The position numbers and the translations under genes are program-made. Below the pieces are notes generated by a model. The model was not told where the DNA came from. It did not search any database and saw only the letters and a program-made list of their open reading frames with translations. From Gammaproteobacteria bacterium (lineage in GTDB: Bacteria; Pseudomonadota; Gammaproteobacteria; Woeseiales; Woeseiaceae): a stretch of DNA of 20,353 nt. Of the stretch, positions 7,385-17,135 are shown one piece after another (within the stretch, counting starts at the first letter, position 1; each line of letters begins with the position of its first letter). The stretch is taken from the NCBI GenBank assembly GCA_002685275.1, contig NYWX01000031.1, positions 1 through 20,353 of the forward strand, written 5' to 3'.

Positions 7385-7855
7385 GTGCATATTCGTATTA
7401 TAGCAGTCGGTGATCGTCAACCTCCTTGGGTAGATAATGCTTTTAATATCTATACTTCGAGATATCCTCGAGAGTGGAAATTTCGTCTTGATATTATTCC
7501 AACAATAAGACGTTTTAAAAATGACAAATCTAACCATGCATTGGAATCTGAAAGTGAAGTTATTCTTTCAAAATTTTCAGCCTCGGATCAGACAATTTTG
7601 CTTGATGAAGGAGGGAAACAATTAAATAGTAAATCTTTGGCATTAAAACTTACGGAATGGCAATCTAATGGGCAGGACCTATGTTTCATTATTGGCGGCC
7701 CTGATGGTGTTTCTGAGAAGGTTCGACATCAAGTGAGTATGATTTGGTCCCTGTCTGATCTAACTTTGAATCATGGTATGGCTAGAGTAATTTTGGCAGA
7801 ACAACTTTATCGAGCTCATTCTCTTCAAGTTGGCCACCCATACCATCGTGAATAA
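7385..7855 (+). CDS. rlmH: 23S rRNA (pseudouridine-1915-N3)-methyltransferase
   Basis: SPOUT methyltransferase that modifies pseudouridine 1915 in helix 69 of 23S rRNA on assembled ribosomes. The 156-residue protein has the family length and its ends match: MHIRIIAVGDRQPPWV at the N-terminus, LLDEGGKQL, FIIGGPDGVS (knot and SAM-binding loop), and the terminal LAEQLYRAHSLQVGHPYHRE. The start is GTG at 7385, which places Met exactly where the family begins. No clear Shine-Dalgarno is visible, so translation may rely on coupling with rsfS (3-nt gap). The 3' end overlaps maf by 8 nt if maf starts at 7848. In many gammaproteobacteria mrdA-rodA follow rlmH; here maf follows directly. Confidence 0.97.
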   Translation: MHIRIIAVGDRQPPWVDNAFNIYTSRYPREWKFRLDIIPTIRRFKNDKSNHALESESEVILSKFSASDQTILLDEGGKQLNSKSLALKLTEWQSNGQDLCFIIGGPDGVSEKVRHQVSMIWSLSDLTLNHGMARVILAEQLYRAHSLQVGHPYHRE

Positions 7856-8429
7856 AAACATAAATAGTAAATTACAGTTGGCCTCTTCTTCTCCAAGACG
7901 AAAGAAAATTTTATCTTCACTGGGCATTGATTTTGATGTTTTTGAAATAAAAATAGATGAAAGTCAGTTAATAGGTGAGTGTCCTTCTGATATGGTTTTG
8001 AGGTTGGCAGCCACAAAAGCAGAAGCCCATAAATACGGTGATTTTGTTTTAGGCGCAGACACTATCGTTGTGCATGAAAGTCGAATATTTGGTAAGCCTA
8101 ATAATGCTAAAGATGCAATTGATATGCTACTTTCGCTATCAGGTAAAGAGCATATAGTTATGACAGGCGTTGCTTTAAAAGCGCCAAATGGTACAAAAAG
8201 TTTACTTTCCACAACAAAAGTAAGATTTCGAAAAATTAACAAGAAAGATGCATTGAATTATTGGAAGAGTGGAGAGCCTGTTGATAAGGCGGGCTCATAC
8301 GGTATTCAGGGTATTGGGGGCATGTTTGTAAAGTCTATAAGCGGAAGCTACTCTGGAGTTGTAGGGTTGCCAGTGTTTGAAGCTGTTTCATTATTAACAT
8401 CCTCAGGCTTTAATGTGCTAAACCAGTAG
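7848..8429 (+). CDS. maf: Maf family nucleoside triphosphate pyrophosphatase, dTTP/UTP type
   Basis: House-cleaning pyrophosphatase hydrolysing dTTP, UTP or modified nucleotides. Visible motifs are LASSSPRR (residues 11-18), the catalytic-region GADTIV with Asp71, FGKP, and AGSYGIQGIGG followed by SYSGVVGLPVFE. The AGSYGIQG form points to the YhdE subgroup rather than YceF. I prefer the GTG at 7848 (193 aa), which gives an 8-nt overlap with rlmH (GTGAATAA), as in other junctions here. The frame is open to TTG at 7830, adding six residues. Neither start has a good Shine-Dalgarno. maf-rng is a classic pair in beta/gamma genomes, usually preceded by mreBCD in gammaproteobacteria; here rlmH precedes it. 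Confidence 0.94.
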   Translation: MNKNINSKLQLASSSPRRKKILSSLGIDFDVFEIKIDESQLIGECPSDMVLRLAATKAEAHKYGDFVLGADTIVVHESRIFGKPNNAKDAIDMLLSLSGKEHIVMTGVALKAPNGTKSLLSTTKVRFRKINKKDALNYWKSGEPVDKAGSYGIQGIGGMFVKSISGSYSGVVGLPVFEAVSLLTSSGFNVLNQ

Positions 8430-8431
8430 AC

Positions 8432-9898
8432 ATGAAAAAAGATTCAATTAGAGAAGAGATTCTTCTTAATGTAACCTCAACTGAAGTAAGAGCTGCTTAC
8501 CTTAAAAACAATCTTTTGCAGGATTTATATATAGAGCGCTCAGAGAGTCCTGGACTAATTAACAGTATTTATAAAGGAAAAGTTGCAAGGATCTTACCGG
8601 GAATACAGGCTGCATTTATTGACATTGGCATGGAAAGAACGGCTTTTCTGCATGCTTCAGATATAATATTCAATGTTAATTGTAAAAGTCTTGATATAAA
8701 GCAACTTTTACATGAGGGCGAGGATATTATGGTTCAAGTGCTTAAAGACCCACTTGACAATAAAGGTGCAAGAGTAACAACAAACATATCCATTCCTTCT
8801 CGCTATTTAGTACTTTTACCAAATTCCACCTCAATTGGCATTTCAAATCAAATAACAGAAAAAGATGAAATCGATCATTTACGCAATGTCGTTGACGACT
8901 TATTGAAAGCCAATGTATCTGAGTACGGAGTAATAATTAGAACTCTTGCAAAGAAAGCCAAAATTGAGGATATCGAGGCTGATTTTCTTAATGTTATGAA
9001 TATGTGGAAAGAAATCAAACAACAATATGATTTAGCTAAACCAAAAAAACCAATTTATAAAGATTTACCATTATCTTTGCGAGTGTTACGCGATTTGACA
9101 TCAGAAAATTTAGATCGAATATTAGTGGATTCAAGTAAAACATTTAATTTAATGTTGGATTTTTCAAATAAATATATTACAAATAATAGATTCAAATTAG
9201 AGCATTATATTGGCAAGCAAAGTTTATATGATTTATATGATTTAGAAGATGAAATTAAGAAATCAATAAACCGAAGAATTTCATTAAAATCGGGGGGTTA
9301 TATAATATTTGATCAAACAGAAGCGATGACTACAATTGATGTTAACACAGGATCTTATGTAGGTATTAACAAACCTGAAGAAACTATATATCAAACTAAT
9401 CTCGAAGCTTCTGTTGCTATAGCTCGTCAACTTCGTTTACGCAATATAGGCGGAATTATCATTATTGATTTTATTGATATGAATAATAAAGTGCATCGCA
9501 ATAATATTTTAAAATCATTCGAAGACGCACTATCAAGTGACCCTGCTCACCATTGTGTAATGTCAATATCATCTTTAGGCCTCGTAGAGATGACTCGAAA
9601 AAGAACAAGAGACAGTTTATTAAAAATTTTGGTTGAAGATTGTACATCTTGCAATGGCCTTGGTTTTGTTATGTCGGCCGAGACAGTGTATTTTGAAATC
9701 TACCGTGAAATTATAAGAAAAACTAAAGATATGTATTTTAATAAAATAATGGTACATGCTCACCAAAATGTAGTTGCATTATCACTTAATGAGAAAGCTA
9801 CAAGTTTAAGAGAGCTAGAAAAAAAGATAGGCTGCTCAATCTGCGTGAAAACTGAGTCATTATTTTTTCATGATCAATTTGAAATTATTCTGATATAA
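8432..9898 (+). CDS. rng: Ribonuclease G
   Basis: Endoribonuclease of the RNase E/G family that matures the 5' end of 16S rRNA and takes part in mRNA turnover. At 488 residues it matches RNase G (E. coli 489) and lacks the long RNase E tail. The S1 domain (YKGKVARILPGIQAAFIDIG) is N-terminal. Catalytic Asp303 (TIDVNTGSYVG) and Asp346 (IIIIDFIDM) and the Zn-link Cys404 and Cys407 (CTSCNG) fall at the same numbers as in RNase E, so the catalytic core is intact. The N-terminal EILLNVTSTEVRAA is RNase G-like. Start is ATG at 8432, 2 nt after the maf stop. Parts are very AT-rich (12 G+C in 9181-9240). Confidence 0.97.
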   Translation: MKKDSIREEILLNVTSTEVRAAYLKNNLLQDLYIERSESPGLINSIYKGKVARILPGIQAAFIDIGMERTAFLHASDIIFNVNCKSLDIKQLLHEGEDIMVQVLKDPLDNKGARVTTNISIPSRYLVLLPNSTSIGISNQITEKDEIDHLRNVVDDLLKANVSEYGVIIRTLAKKAKIEDIEADFLNVMNMWKEIKQQYDLAKPKKPIYKDLPLSLRVLRDLTSENLDRILVDSSKTFNLMLDFSNKYITNNRFKLEHYIGKQSLYDLYDLEDEIKKSINRRISLKSGGYIIFDQTEAMTTIDVNTGSYVGINKPEETIYQTNLEASVAIARQLRLRNIGGIIIIDFIDMNNKVHRNNILKSFEDALSSDPAHHCVMSISSLGLVEMTRKRTRDSLLKILVEDCTSCNGLGFVMSAETVYFEIYREIIRKTKDMYFNKIMVHAHQNVVALSLNEKATSLRELEKKIGCSICVKTESLFFHDQFEIILI

Positions 9899-9917
9899 AG
9901 CTTAGGTGCAGAATGTA

Positions 9918-12900
9918 ATGAAAAAGATTTTTCAGAAAACAATAAGAATCCTTAGCTATACTGCAGCAACAGTCATTATTTTGTTGGCAGTAACCGTTGA
10001 ACTGTTCCGACTATTTTTACCTCGGATTCCAGAATATCAGGATGATATAAAAGCAGAGGTAAGTGCTGCAATAGGATTGCAGGTGGAATTCTCTAGTATG
10101 GATGCGCGTTGGGGAGTTAATGGACCAGAGCTTGCGTTTTATGATTCTAAATTCCTTCATTTTGATAAAGAGACCCAAGCTTATAATAATATCATCAAAG
10201 CTAAAGAGGTAAGAGTAGGCATCAATTTATTAGATTTAATTTTTGAACAAGAGTTTATAGTTGAGCGCTTGCAGATTTCAAAAACAATACTTGATGTTAG
10301 GCAGCTACAGAACGATGTTTTTCAAATACAAGGTTTTTCATTAGAAAAACTCCTTAGAAGTAAACCTGAAGATTTAATAAAGTCCAAAAAGATCGAAATA
10401 ATTGGCGAGAATATCGAAATACGGTTTAAAAAATTTGGTGAAAACGACTCTCATTTATTTCATATTTTAAAGTCTCAACTAAAGCTCGAAAAAAACCATA
10501 TTATTTTTGACGGCAAAATAGACTTACCTAATTATTTGGGCAAACAAATAAATATTTCTGCAAGCAAATTGTATCTTGGAGATAAAGATAATAAAAACTG
10601 GGATATTTTTATCGATGCAGATAATATAATTTTAACTAGCTGGTCAAATTTTTTAGAGAGTGATTACCAATTTCAATCTGGCGTTGGTGATATAGAATTA
10701 GCGATAGCAGTTAATGATACTAAAATTTCTTCTCTCGTTTCAGAACTAAATTTTTCCAATATCGGTATTAATTCAATCAATTTATTTGATTTCAGTGGCC
10801 GTATAGAGGTTGAATTATCTGATATCGATTGGTTAGTTGCCATTAATGAGCTTCAACTTAAGATTGACGATAAATCTTGGCCAAAATCGTCTTTTCAATT
10901 TCAAGCAGGACTAGATAAATTAGGAAATACTCTTACTCTAGATGCAAGAGCTTCTTATTTAAATTTAGATGATTTAAAAATATTTCAACCCTGGTTAAGC
11001 GAAGATTTAACAAATTTATTTTTTGAATTTCAACCCTCCGGAGAAATAATTAATTTTATTGCTACAGTCTCTGATTTTGGTGGTGAAATTCCCCAATTTA
11101 GCCTATCTGCTGAGTTAGATAAAATAGGTTTTGCAGAAGTTTCCAATGGGCTTGGTATTAGAGATTTTTCTGGATTGTTAAGAGCAAATCATGCTGGCGG
11201 CCTACTAGAGACTAATTCTAATCAACTATTAATTCATATTCCTGAGTATTTACCTCAAGAAATTACTTTAGATAAGGTAGACGGATCTATAATTTGGAGA
11301 AATAGCAAAGATAAAACAACAATTATTTCAAATAATATCATTGTAAATAATGACGTTATTACTAGCGAGAGTAACATTCAATTAGTTTTTTATAAAAATA
11401 GTGTAGCACCAGAAATTGATCTCGAAAGTGATTGGAGTATATCTGATCTTGCTCAAATAAAACGTTTCATTCCAAAAAATATAGTAGATCAGAATTTATA
11501 TGATTGGTTTCAGATGGCCCTAGTTGGTGGATCAGTTGTTCAAGGAAAAACTATTCTAAATGGATCACTAGATAAGTTTCCTTTCGATGACGGTTTGGGG
11601 CAATTATCAATGAGGGCCTCAGTTCAAGACATGTCTTTTAAATATCATAAACTTTGGCCTGCAATAGATGACTTAAATATCGAACTTATATTGGATAATA
11701 CCCGACTTTATACAACTAAAAATAAATCAACGAGTGCTGGAATGTCAGTCGTAAACGCAAAGGTAAGTATCCCAAACTTATTAAGCCCTATACTTAACAT
11801 ACAATCTGTCTCTGAAAGCTCACTAGAGTCAATTCACAAGTTTTCTATGCAAAGCCCTATTGCAGATTTTTTTGATGGGCAATTAAATGCTATTAAAGTT
11901 GGCGGGGATGCATTACTGGATTTTAATTTTAACATGCCACTCAAGAAGGAATTATTTAAAGATTTTGAATTCAAGATTCAGATGGAAAGTAAAAATGGAA
12001 GTTTAAAAGTTGTAGATTTTAATCCAACAATTACAAACCTTGCAGGTAAGATTTTTTTTGATAGAAATCAAATTATAAGCTCTAACCTTAGTGGATTATT
12101 TTTAGGGGAAGAGATAGATATTTCAATGCAGCGCTCAAAAGATCCTAAATATGGTGTAATAGCGACCCTACTTGGTACTCTAACTGAAGATAATCTTATT
12201 GACACACTTGGTTTGCCTTTAAAAGATTTAATTAAAGGTAAAATGATATATAAAACTGATATTTTTTTTCCAAGTGGTAAAACGAAAAATAAATCACCAC
12301 TTACATTTAAGATTGAAAGTGATCTTGATGGGATAGAACTAAAACTACCAGCACCATTTGCTAAGTCTACTGAACTCCCACAAAAAATATCCAGTGATTT
12401 CATTGTTCATCAAAGTGAAAAGGTTATCGAGAGCATTGGTTCTTTTAAGGATCATATTTCTTGGAATTTAGCTTTTAATAAATTTGAAAAAAATTGGAAT
12501 TTTGATCGTGGGGTTATAATGTTGGGTGGCAATCCACCTCAATCTACAGATACTAAAGGCTTACATATTCGAGGAATCACAAATAAATTAAGGTTTAAAG
12601 ATTGGCTGAATCTATCAAATAATAATAGCAAGGAAGACAGTCTGATAAATAAAGTTCGCTCAGTTGATCTAATAATCAAAGATTTATACCTCCTTGGACA
12701 GCATTTGAAGGATCATCGAGTCCGCGTTGATAGAAGTGCTGTTGAATGGTTGATTCAGCTCAATGGAAATGATGTCATTGGATCCATATTTGTACCTTAT
12801 AATTTTAACAGTGATCGTGAAATGATTTTTAATATGAAAAAATTTAGATTGCCAGGTGATGACCAAGATATAAAAAAAGCATCAGATTTTGATCCTCGTA

Positions 12901-13763
12901 AATTGCCAACAATAAGATTATCTGCAGCAGAATTTGCTTTTGATGATCGCTATCTTGGAGCAGTGGAGGCAATTTTTGAGAAGACAGAAAAAGGGCTTGT
13001 TGCAACTAAGTTTTCTTCAAGTGATACAAGTTTTTCAATAAATGGCAAAGGCAGTTGGCTGATTGACGAAACCGATCCGTTAGGAAGTCGTAGTTCTTTT
13101 AGTGCAAATTTGTCTAGTAGTGATGTTGAGCAGACAATGGCGAGATTGGATTACACGCCAGGAATTGATGGCAAAGACATGTCTATCGATTTTGATGTGA
13201 GTTGGTCAGGTAATCCGCGACCAGACTTCTTAGATACTTTAAATGGTGAAGTCAAAATTAATTTTGGCAATGGCCAATTGAAAGAAGTTGAGCCGGGTGC
13301 TGGACGTGTATTTGGCCTCATGAGTATTCTCGCATTACCGCGGCGGTTATCTTTAGATTTTCGAGATGTTTTTAGCAAGGGTTTTGGCTTTGATGAAATT
13401 GCAGGAACATTTAAAATCGAAAATGGCGTTACTCATACATGTGATCTATCGCTTGAAGGTCCTGCTGCTGATATCGGCATTGTTGGAAAATCTGATGTAA
13501 CCAAACGCACTTATGAACAAGCAGCAATAGTTTATCCGAATGTAGGCAATACTCTACCAATAGTTGGTGCTGTGGTTGCTGGCCCGCAGGCTATCCCTGC
13601 ATTGTTAATTTTTTCACAAATATTTAAAAAGCCGTTGCAAGGAGTTGGGCAAGCATATTATTCGATTGATGGCTCTTGGGATAAACCTAATGTAGAGCCA
13701 ACAGATTCACTAGAATTTGTTAAAAGCAGTGAAAAAGTATGTCAAATGCTGGCAGAGGGATAG
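9918..13763 (+). CDS. yhdP: YhdP family AsmA-like intermembrane phospholipid transporter
   Basis: Very large inner-membrane-anchored periplasmic protein of the YhdP group (TIGR02099), one of the AsmA-like proteins that bridge the periplasm and carry phospholipids to the outer membrane. With 1281 residues it is close to E. coli YhdP (1266). One N-terminal membrane segment is visible (about residues 11-30, ILSYTAATVIILLAVTVELF), then a long beta-rich body and the AsmA-type C-terminal end (GQLKEVEPGAGRVFGLMSI and YSIDGSWDKPNVEP). I chose ATG 9918 because AGGTG at 9904-9908 has 9 nt spacing to it; GTG 9906 would add four residues but lies within that site. It sits in the familiar rng-yhdP-nit-tldD order, 8 nt before the amidase gene. 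Confidence 0.95.
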   Translation: MKKIFQKTIRILSYTAATVIILLAVTVELFRLFLPRIPEYQDDIKAEVSAAIGLQVEFSSMDARWGVNGPELAFYDSKFLHFDKETQAYNNIIKAKEVRVGINLLDLIFEQEFIVERLQISKTILDVRQLQNDVFQIQGFSLEKLLRSKPEDLIKSKKIEIIGENIEIRFKKFGENDSHLFHILKSQLKLEKNHIIFDGKIDLPNYLGKQINISASKLYLGDKDNKNWDIFIDADNIILTSWSNFLESDYQFQSGVGDIELAIAVNDTKISSLVSELNFSNIGINSINLFDFSGRIEVELSDIDWLVAINELQLKIDDKSWPKSSFQFQAGLDKLGNTLTLDARASYLNLDDLKIFQPWLSEDLTNLFFEFQPSGEIINFIATVSDFGGEIPQFSLSAELDKIGFAEVSNGLGIRDFSGLLRANHAGGLLETNSNQLLIHIPEYLPQEITLDKVDGSIIWRNSKDKTTIISNNIIVNNDVITSESNIQLVFYKNSVAPEIDLESDWSISDLAQIKRFIPKNIVDQNLYDWFQMALVGGSVVQGKTILNGSLDKFPFDDGLGQLSMRASVQDMSFKYHKLWPAIDDLNIELILDNTRLYTTKNKSTSAGMSVVNAKVSIPNLLSPILNIQSVSESSLESIHKFSMQSPIADFFDGQLNAIKVGGDALLDFNFNMPLKKELFKDFEFKIQMESKNGSLKVVDFNPTITNLAGKIFFDRNQIISSNLSGLFLGEEIDISMQRSKDPKYGVIATLLGTLTEDNLIDTLGLPLKDLIKGKMIYKTDIFFPSGKTKNKSPLTFKIESDLDGIELKLPAPFAKSTELPQKISSDFIVHQSEKVIESIGSFKDHISWNLAFNKFEKNWNFDRGVIMLGGNPPQSTDTKGLHIRGITNKLRFKDWLNLSNNNSKEDSLINKVRSVDLIIKDLYLLGQHLKDHRVRVDRSAVEWLIQLNGNDVIGSIFVPYNFNSDREMIFNMKKFRLPGDDQDIKKASDFDPRKLPTIRLSAAEFAFDDRYLGAVEAIFEKTEKGLVATKFSSSDTSFSINGKGSWLIDETDPLGSRSSFSANLSSSDVEQTMARLDYTPGIDGKDMSIDFDVSWSGNPRPDFLDTLNGEVKINFGNGQLKEVEPGAGRVFGLMSILALPRRLSLDFRDVFSKGFGFDEIAGTFKIENGVTHTCDLSLEGPAADIGIVGKSDVTKRTYEQAAIVYPNVGNTLPIVGAVVAGPQAIPALLIFSQIFKKPLQGVGQAYYSIDGSWDKPNVEPTDSLEFVKSSEKVCQMLAEG

Positions 13764-13771
13764 ATTAGAGA

Positions 13772-14587
13772 ATGCGCGTTGCGGTAATACAGATGAATAG
13801 TGGCCCTGATGTTTCTATCAACCTTAAATGTGCAAATTCACTATTAGAAGAAGCAGTCAATGATGGATGTAAAATGGCTGTCTTACCTGAAAATTTTGCA
13901 TTAATGTCGGCAACTAATATTGAAAAGATAAAAATATCTGAGGAACCTGGAAAAGGACCTATTCAAAAATTCTTATCTGATACATCCCGAAAACTTAAGA
14001 TATGGATTGTTGCCGGCTCAATTCCATTATGTTCCTCTGATGAAAGTGAGGACCGTGTATATGGCGCATGCATTGTTTATGATTCAGCTGGGTTTCAGCA
14101 AGCTATTTATCGAAAGATTCATTTATTTGATGTTAATTTAACTGATGAGAATGAAATTTATAGAGAATCAAAATTAATGTGCCCCGGTGATGAGCCGGTC
14201 TCTGTAATGACTCCACTTGGCAAGATTGGTTTAACAATCTGTTATGATTTAAGATTTCCAGAGTTATTTAGACAACTTATCGACTCCGGTGTAATAATGT
14301 TTACAGTTCCAGCAGCTTTTACAAAAGCAACAGGTGAAGCACATTGGCATACTTTACTGCGAGCTCGCGCTATTGAAAACTTGTCATATGTAGTTGCAGC
14401 GGGACAATATGGTGAACATCCAGATGGTCGATCAACATATGGCCATTCATTGATAGTAGACCCTTGGGGTAAGATTTTAGCTGAAGCAGATGATGGAGAC
14501 TGTTTTATAGCTGCGGATATTGATCCAGTTTCTCCTCAAAAGTTACGTAGTAATTTTCCAGTACTTGATAGCCGATGCTTATCATAA
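13772..14587 (+). CDS. Nitrilase-superfamily amidase, Nit1/YbeM-like
   Basis: Carbon-nitrogen hydrolase of the nitrilase superfamily. Members of this branch include deaminated-glutathione amidase (Nit1, YbeM), which repairs a glutathione by-product. The catalytic triad is visible: Glu40 in LPENF, Lys115 in YRKIHLFDV and Cys157 in ICYDLRFPE. The 271-residue length is typical. RKIHLFDV and AAFTKATGEAHWHTLLRARAIEN are hallmarks of the Nit1 subgroup. Start is ATG at 13772, 8 nt after the yhdP stop, with a weak AGAG just upstream. Placement between yhdP and tldD is standard in beta/gamma genomes. Family call is secure; the deaminated-glutathione substrate is inferred from the subgroup. Confidence 0.93.
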   Translation: MRVAVIQMNSGPDVSINLKCANSLLEEAVNDGCKMAVLPENFALMSATNIEKIKISEEPGKGPIQKFLSDTSRKLKIWIVAGSIPLCSSDESEDRVYGACIVYDSAGFQQAIYRKIHLFDVNLTDENEIYRESKLMCPGDEPVSVMTPLGKIGLTICYDLRFPELFRQLIDSGVIMFTVPAAFTKATGEAHWHTLLRARAIENLSYVVAAGQYGEHPDGRSTYGHSLIVDPWGKILAEADDGDCFIAADIDPVSPQKLRSNFPVLDSRCLS

Positions 14588-14612
14588 TTTTTAGAAAAAT
14601 TAGGGCAATAAT

Positions 14613-16049
14613 GTGAATTCAATTGAATTAATGATGTCAAATATGCTCAACCCTGCTGGACTTGATGAGAAGTTACTTAATAAAGTATTAAGTGGAATTA
14701 TGAAGGGAGGCGTTGACTATGCTGACCTGTATTTCCAAATAAGTAGAAATGAAAGCTGGATGCTTGAAGATGGACAAATTCGTGAAGGTAGTTTCAATGT
14801 AGATCAAGGCGTTGGAGTGCGAGCGATAAGCGGTGAGAAAACTGGATTTGCTTACTCGGATGAATTATTAGCTCCGGCTCTTCAAGACGCAGCAAATTCA
14901 GCTCGAGCTATTGCGAGGCAAGGGCAGGACAGCACCGTGAAAGCTTGGGAAAGAGTTAACCCCAAGATTTTATATCAGATTGATGACCCAACAATAAGCA
15001 TTGACGATAGCCAAAAAATAAAGTTATTAAAAGATATTGATTCAGCAACCCGCGATTTGGATGAAAATATCGAGCAAGTTATAGTGGGGCTTATAAGCTG
15101 TCAGGACTTGATTTTAGTAGCTGCATCAGATGGAACAATGGCTGCTGATATACGTCCATTAGTTCGTCTAAATGTAAGTGTAATTATGGAAAAAAATGGA
15201 CGTAGAGAGCAGGGCTATGCTGGCGGAGGGGCGAGGACAAATTTAAATTATTTTTTAGATGAAAATATTTCAATGAACTTTGCACGTGAGGCCGTAAGAC
15301 AAGCGCTAGTTCAATTTGATGCTAAAGCCGCACCAGCAGGCTCTATGCCAATTGTTTTGGGCCCAGGCTGGCCTGGAATACTTTTGCATGAAGCAGTTGG
15401 TCACGGCCTTGAGGGTGATTTCAATCGAAAAGGTACATCAGCATTTAGCGGTAAGATTGGACAACAAGTTGCCTCAACTCAATGCACAATTGTAGACGAT
15501 GGAACTTTAGTGGGTAGACGTGGATCACTTACGGTTGATGATGAAGGTATACCCGGCAAGCAAACAGTTCTAGTGGAAAATGGTATTCTAAAAGGTTATA
15601 TGCAAGATAAGCTTAATGCCCACTTGATGGGTGTTGAATCAACGGGTAATGGCCGACGTGAATCTTATGCGCATACACCAATGCCCCGAATGACTAATAC
15701 ATACATGCTAGCAGGATCCTACCATCCGCAAGATATTATCGAATCTGTAGACAAAGGTATTTATGCACCTAGTTTTGGCGGGGGTCAAGTTGATATTACT
15801 TCAGGCAAGTTTGTATTTTCAGCCAGCGAAGCATACTTAATAGAAAAGGGAAAAATTACACAACCAATAAAAGGCGCCATGCTAATTGGCGATGGACCGG
15901 AGGCTCTTAACAAAATATCAATGGTTGGTAATGATCTTGAGCTTGATTCAGGCGTTGGAACTTGTGGAAAAGAAGGTCAATCAGTTCCTGTTGGAGTTGG
16001 CCAGCCCACACTTAAGATTGATGAAATTACCATAGGTGGTACGGGCTAA
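14613..16049 (+). CDS. tldD: Metalloprotease TldD
   Basis: The catalytic half of the TldD/TldE (PmbA) heterodimeric zinc metalloprotease, which degrades unfolded or small peptides and, in some bacteria, matures microcins and CcdA. The HExxxH zinc motif is HEAVGH at residues 259-264, followed by [16 protein letters not shown]. The C-terminal [17 protein letters not shown] includes Cys451, the usual position of the third ligand. The 478-residue length matches E. coli TldD (481). The start is GTG at 14613 with AGGG at 14602-14605, 7 nt away; the overlapping ATG at 14611 runs straight into a stop. It ends the plus-strand run and overlaps the convergent purK stop by 4 nt. Its partner pmbA lies 1.9 kb downstream. 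Confidence 0.97.
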   Translation: MNSIELMMSNMLNPAGLDEKLLNKVLSGIMKGGVDYADLYFQISRNESWMLEDGQIREGSFNVDQGVGVRAISGEKTGFAYSDELLAPALQDAANSARAIARQGQDSTVKAWERVNPKILYQIDDPTISIDDSQKIKLLKDIDSATRDLDENIEQVIVGLISCQDLILVAASDGTMAADIRPLVRLNVSVIMEKNGRREQGYAGGGARTNLNYFLDENISMNFAREAVRQALVQFDAKAAPAGSMPIVLGPGWPGILLHEAVGHGLEGDFNRKGTSAFSGKIGQQVASTQCTIVDDGTLVGRRGSLTVDDEGIPGKQTVLVENGILKGYMQDKLNAHLMGVESTGNGRRESYAHTPMPRMTNTYMLAGSYHPQDIIESVDKGIYAPSFGGGQVDITSGKFVFSASEAYLIEKGKITQPIKGAMLIGDGPEALNKISMVGNDLELDSGVGTCGKEGQSVPVGVGQPTLKIDEITIGGTG

Positions 16050-17131
16050 TTTTCACCCGTAATACTCTTACCTATTGCTTCTAATAGGGCATCTCTCTCG
16101 TTTTGTGTCTTACTAACGACAGTAATATGGCCGAGCTTTCGGCCCTCTCGAGGCATTTTTCCATAATCATAAAATTTTCCAATTTTAAGTTTTTTTGTAT
16201 CGTTACTAATTTTTCCAATTAAGTTGATCATACCAGCGTAGCCTGTGCTTGATACTGAGCCTAGGGGAAGGCCGCTGACTGCACGAATATGATTTTCAAA
16301 TTGACTGGTCTCAGAACCTTCAATACTCCAATGACCTGAATTATGCACCCGTGGTGCAAATTCATTGGCATATAAATTACCATCCTTGACGAAAAGTTCT
16401 AACGCAAGAACCCCAACATAATCTAAATATTCTAATAATTGATTAACATATGTAGCCGCTTTGCCAGTTAATTCTGAGTCTTTTAAAGGTGACTTTGATG
16501 TTCTTAATATACCGTCAAGATGAATATTTTGACTCAGTGGGTATATGTTGATATCTCTATTTAAATTTCGGGTGCCAATACAGGAGACTTCGTAATCAAA
16601 TTTCAAAAACTGCTCAGCGATAAGAGGTTGACCGCCTAATTCATTCCAAGCTAAGTCAAGATCATTTTTATTTTTTATGAAAAATTGTCCTTTCCCGTCA
16701 TACCCAAATCGTCTTGTCTTTATAATCATTGGCATACCCAATGAATTTAATGCCTCTTCCATATCTTTAGGAGTCTCGATCGCATGATACTTAGGAAGAG
16801 GAATCTTAAGTATGTCAAATAATTTTTTTTCATCGAGACGATCTTGCGAGTGTTTTAATGCATTTAAGGGTGGATAAACAGGCGTAATCTTTTCAATTTT
16901 TTCAAGTGCTTCACAAGGCACGTTCTCAAATTCATAAGTGATTACATCACATTTATCGGAAAGGGATAATAATGCTGCTGGATCATCAAATGAACTTTGA
17001 ATTACTTTTCCAACATTTGATGCAGGTGGGTTGATTGATGGATCGAGATATTGACACTCAATTCCTAACTTTTTCGCAGCAAACCCTAACATCTGACCAA
17101 GTTGCCCGGCACCAATTATACCGATTCGCAT
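16046..17131 (-). CDS. purK: N5-carboxyaminoimidazole ribonucleotide synthase
   Basis: ATP-grasp enzyme making N5-CAIR from AIR, ATP and bicarbonate in purine synthesis. Its 361 residues fit the family. Motifs are the N-terminal [28 protein letters not shown], the central ATP-grasp lysine region [26 protein letters not shown], and the metal-binding [20 protein letters not shown] at 17131 follows the purE stop by 4 nt, so purE and purK form a two-gene operon in the usual order. The stop TAG shares bases with the tldD stop TAA on the other strand (CTAA, 16046-16049), leaving no intergenic space. Confidence 0.97.
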   Translation of the reverse strand: MRIGIIGAGQLGQMLGFAAKKLGIECQYLDPSINPPASNVGKVIQSSFDDPAALLSLSDKCDVITYEFENVPCEALEKIEKITPVYPPLNALKHSQDRLDEKKLFDILKIPLPKYHAIETPKDMEEALNSLGMPMIIKTRRFGYDGKGQFFIKNKNDLDLAWNELGGQPLIAEQFLKFDYEVSCIGTRNLNRDINIYPLSQNIHLDGILRTSKSPLKDSELTGKAATYVNQLLEYLDYVGVLALELFVKDGNLYANEFAPRVHNSGHWSIEGSETSQFENHIRAVSGLPLGSVSSTGYAGMINLIGKISNDTKKLKIGKFYDYGKMPREGRKLGHITVVSKTQNERDALLEAIGKSITGEN

Positions 17132-17135
17132 TTAA

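Noticed and set aside
16129..16144. Perfect 6-bp stem with a GCTT loop (GGCCGA/TCGGCC), 80 nt past the tldD stop, as a possible tldD terminator.
   Set aside because: It lies in purK codons for the conserved EGRKLGH motif, and the nearest T-run is about 11 nt beyond the stem, so it does not form a standard terminator.
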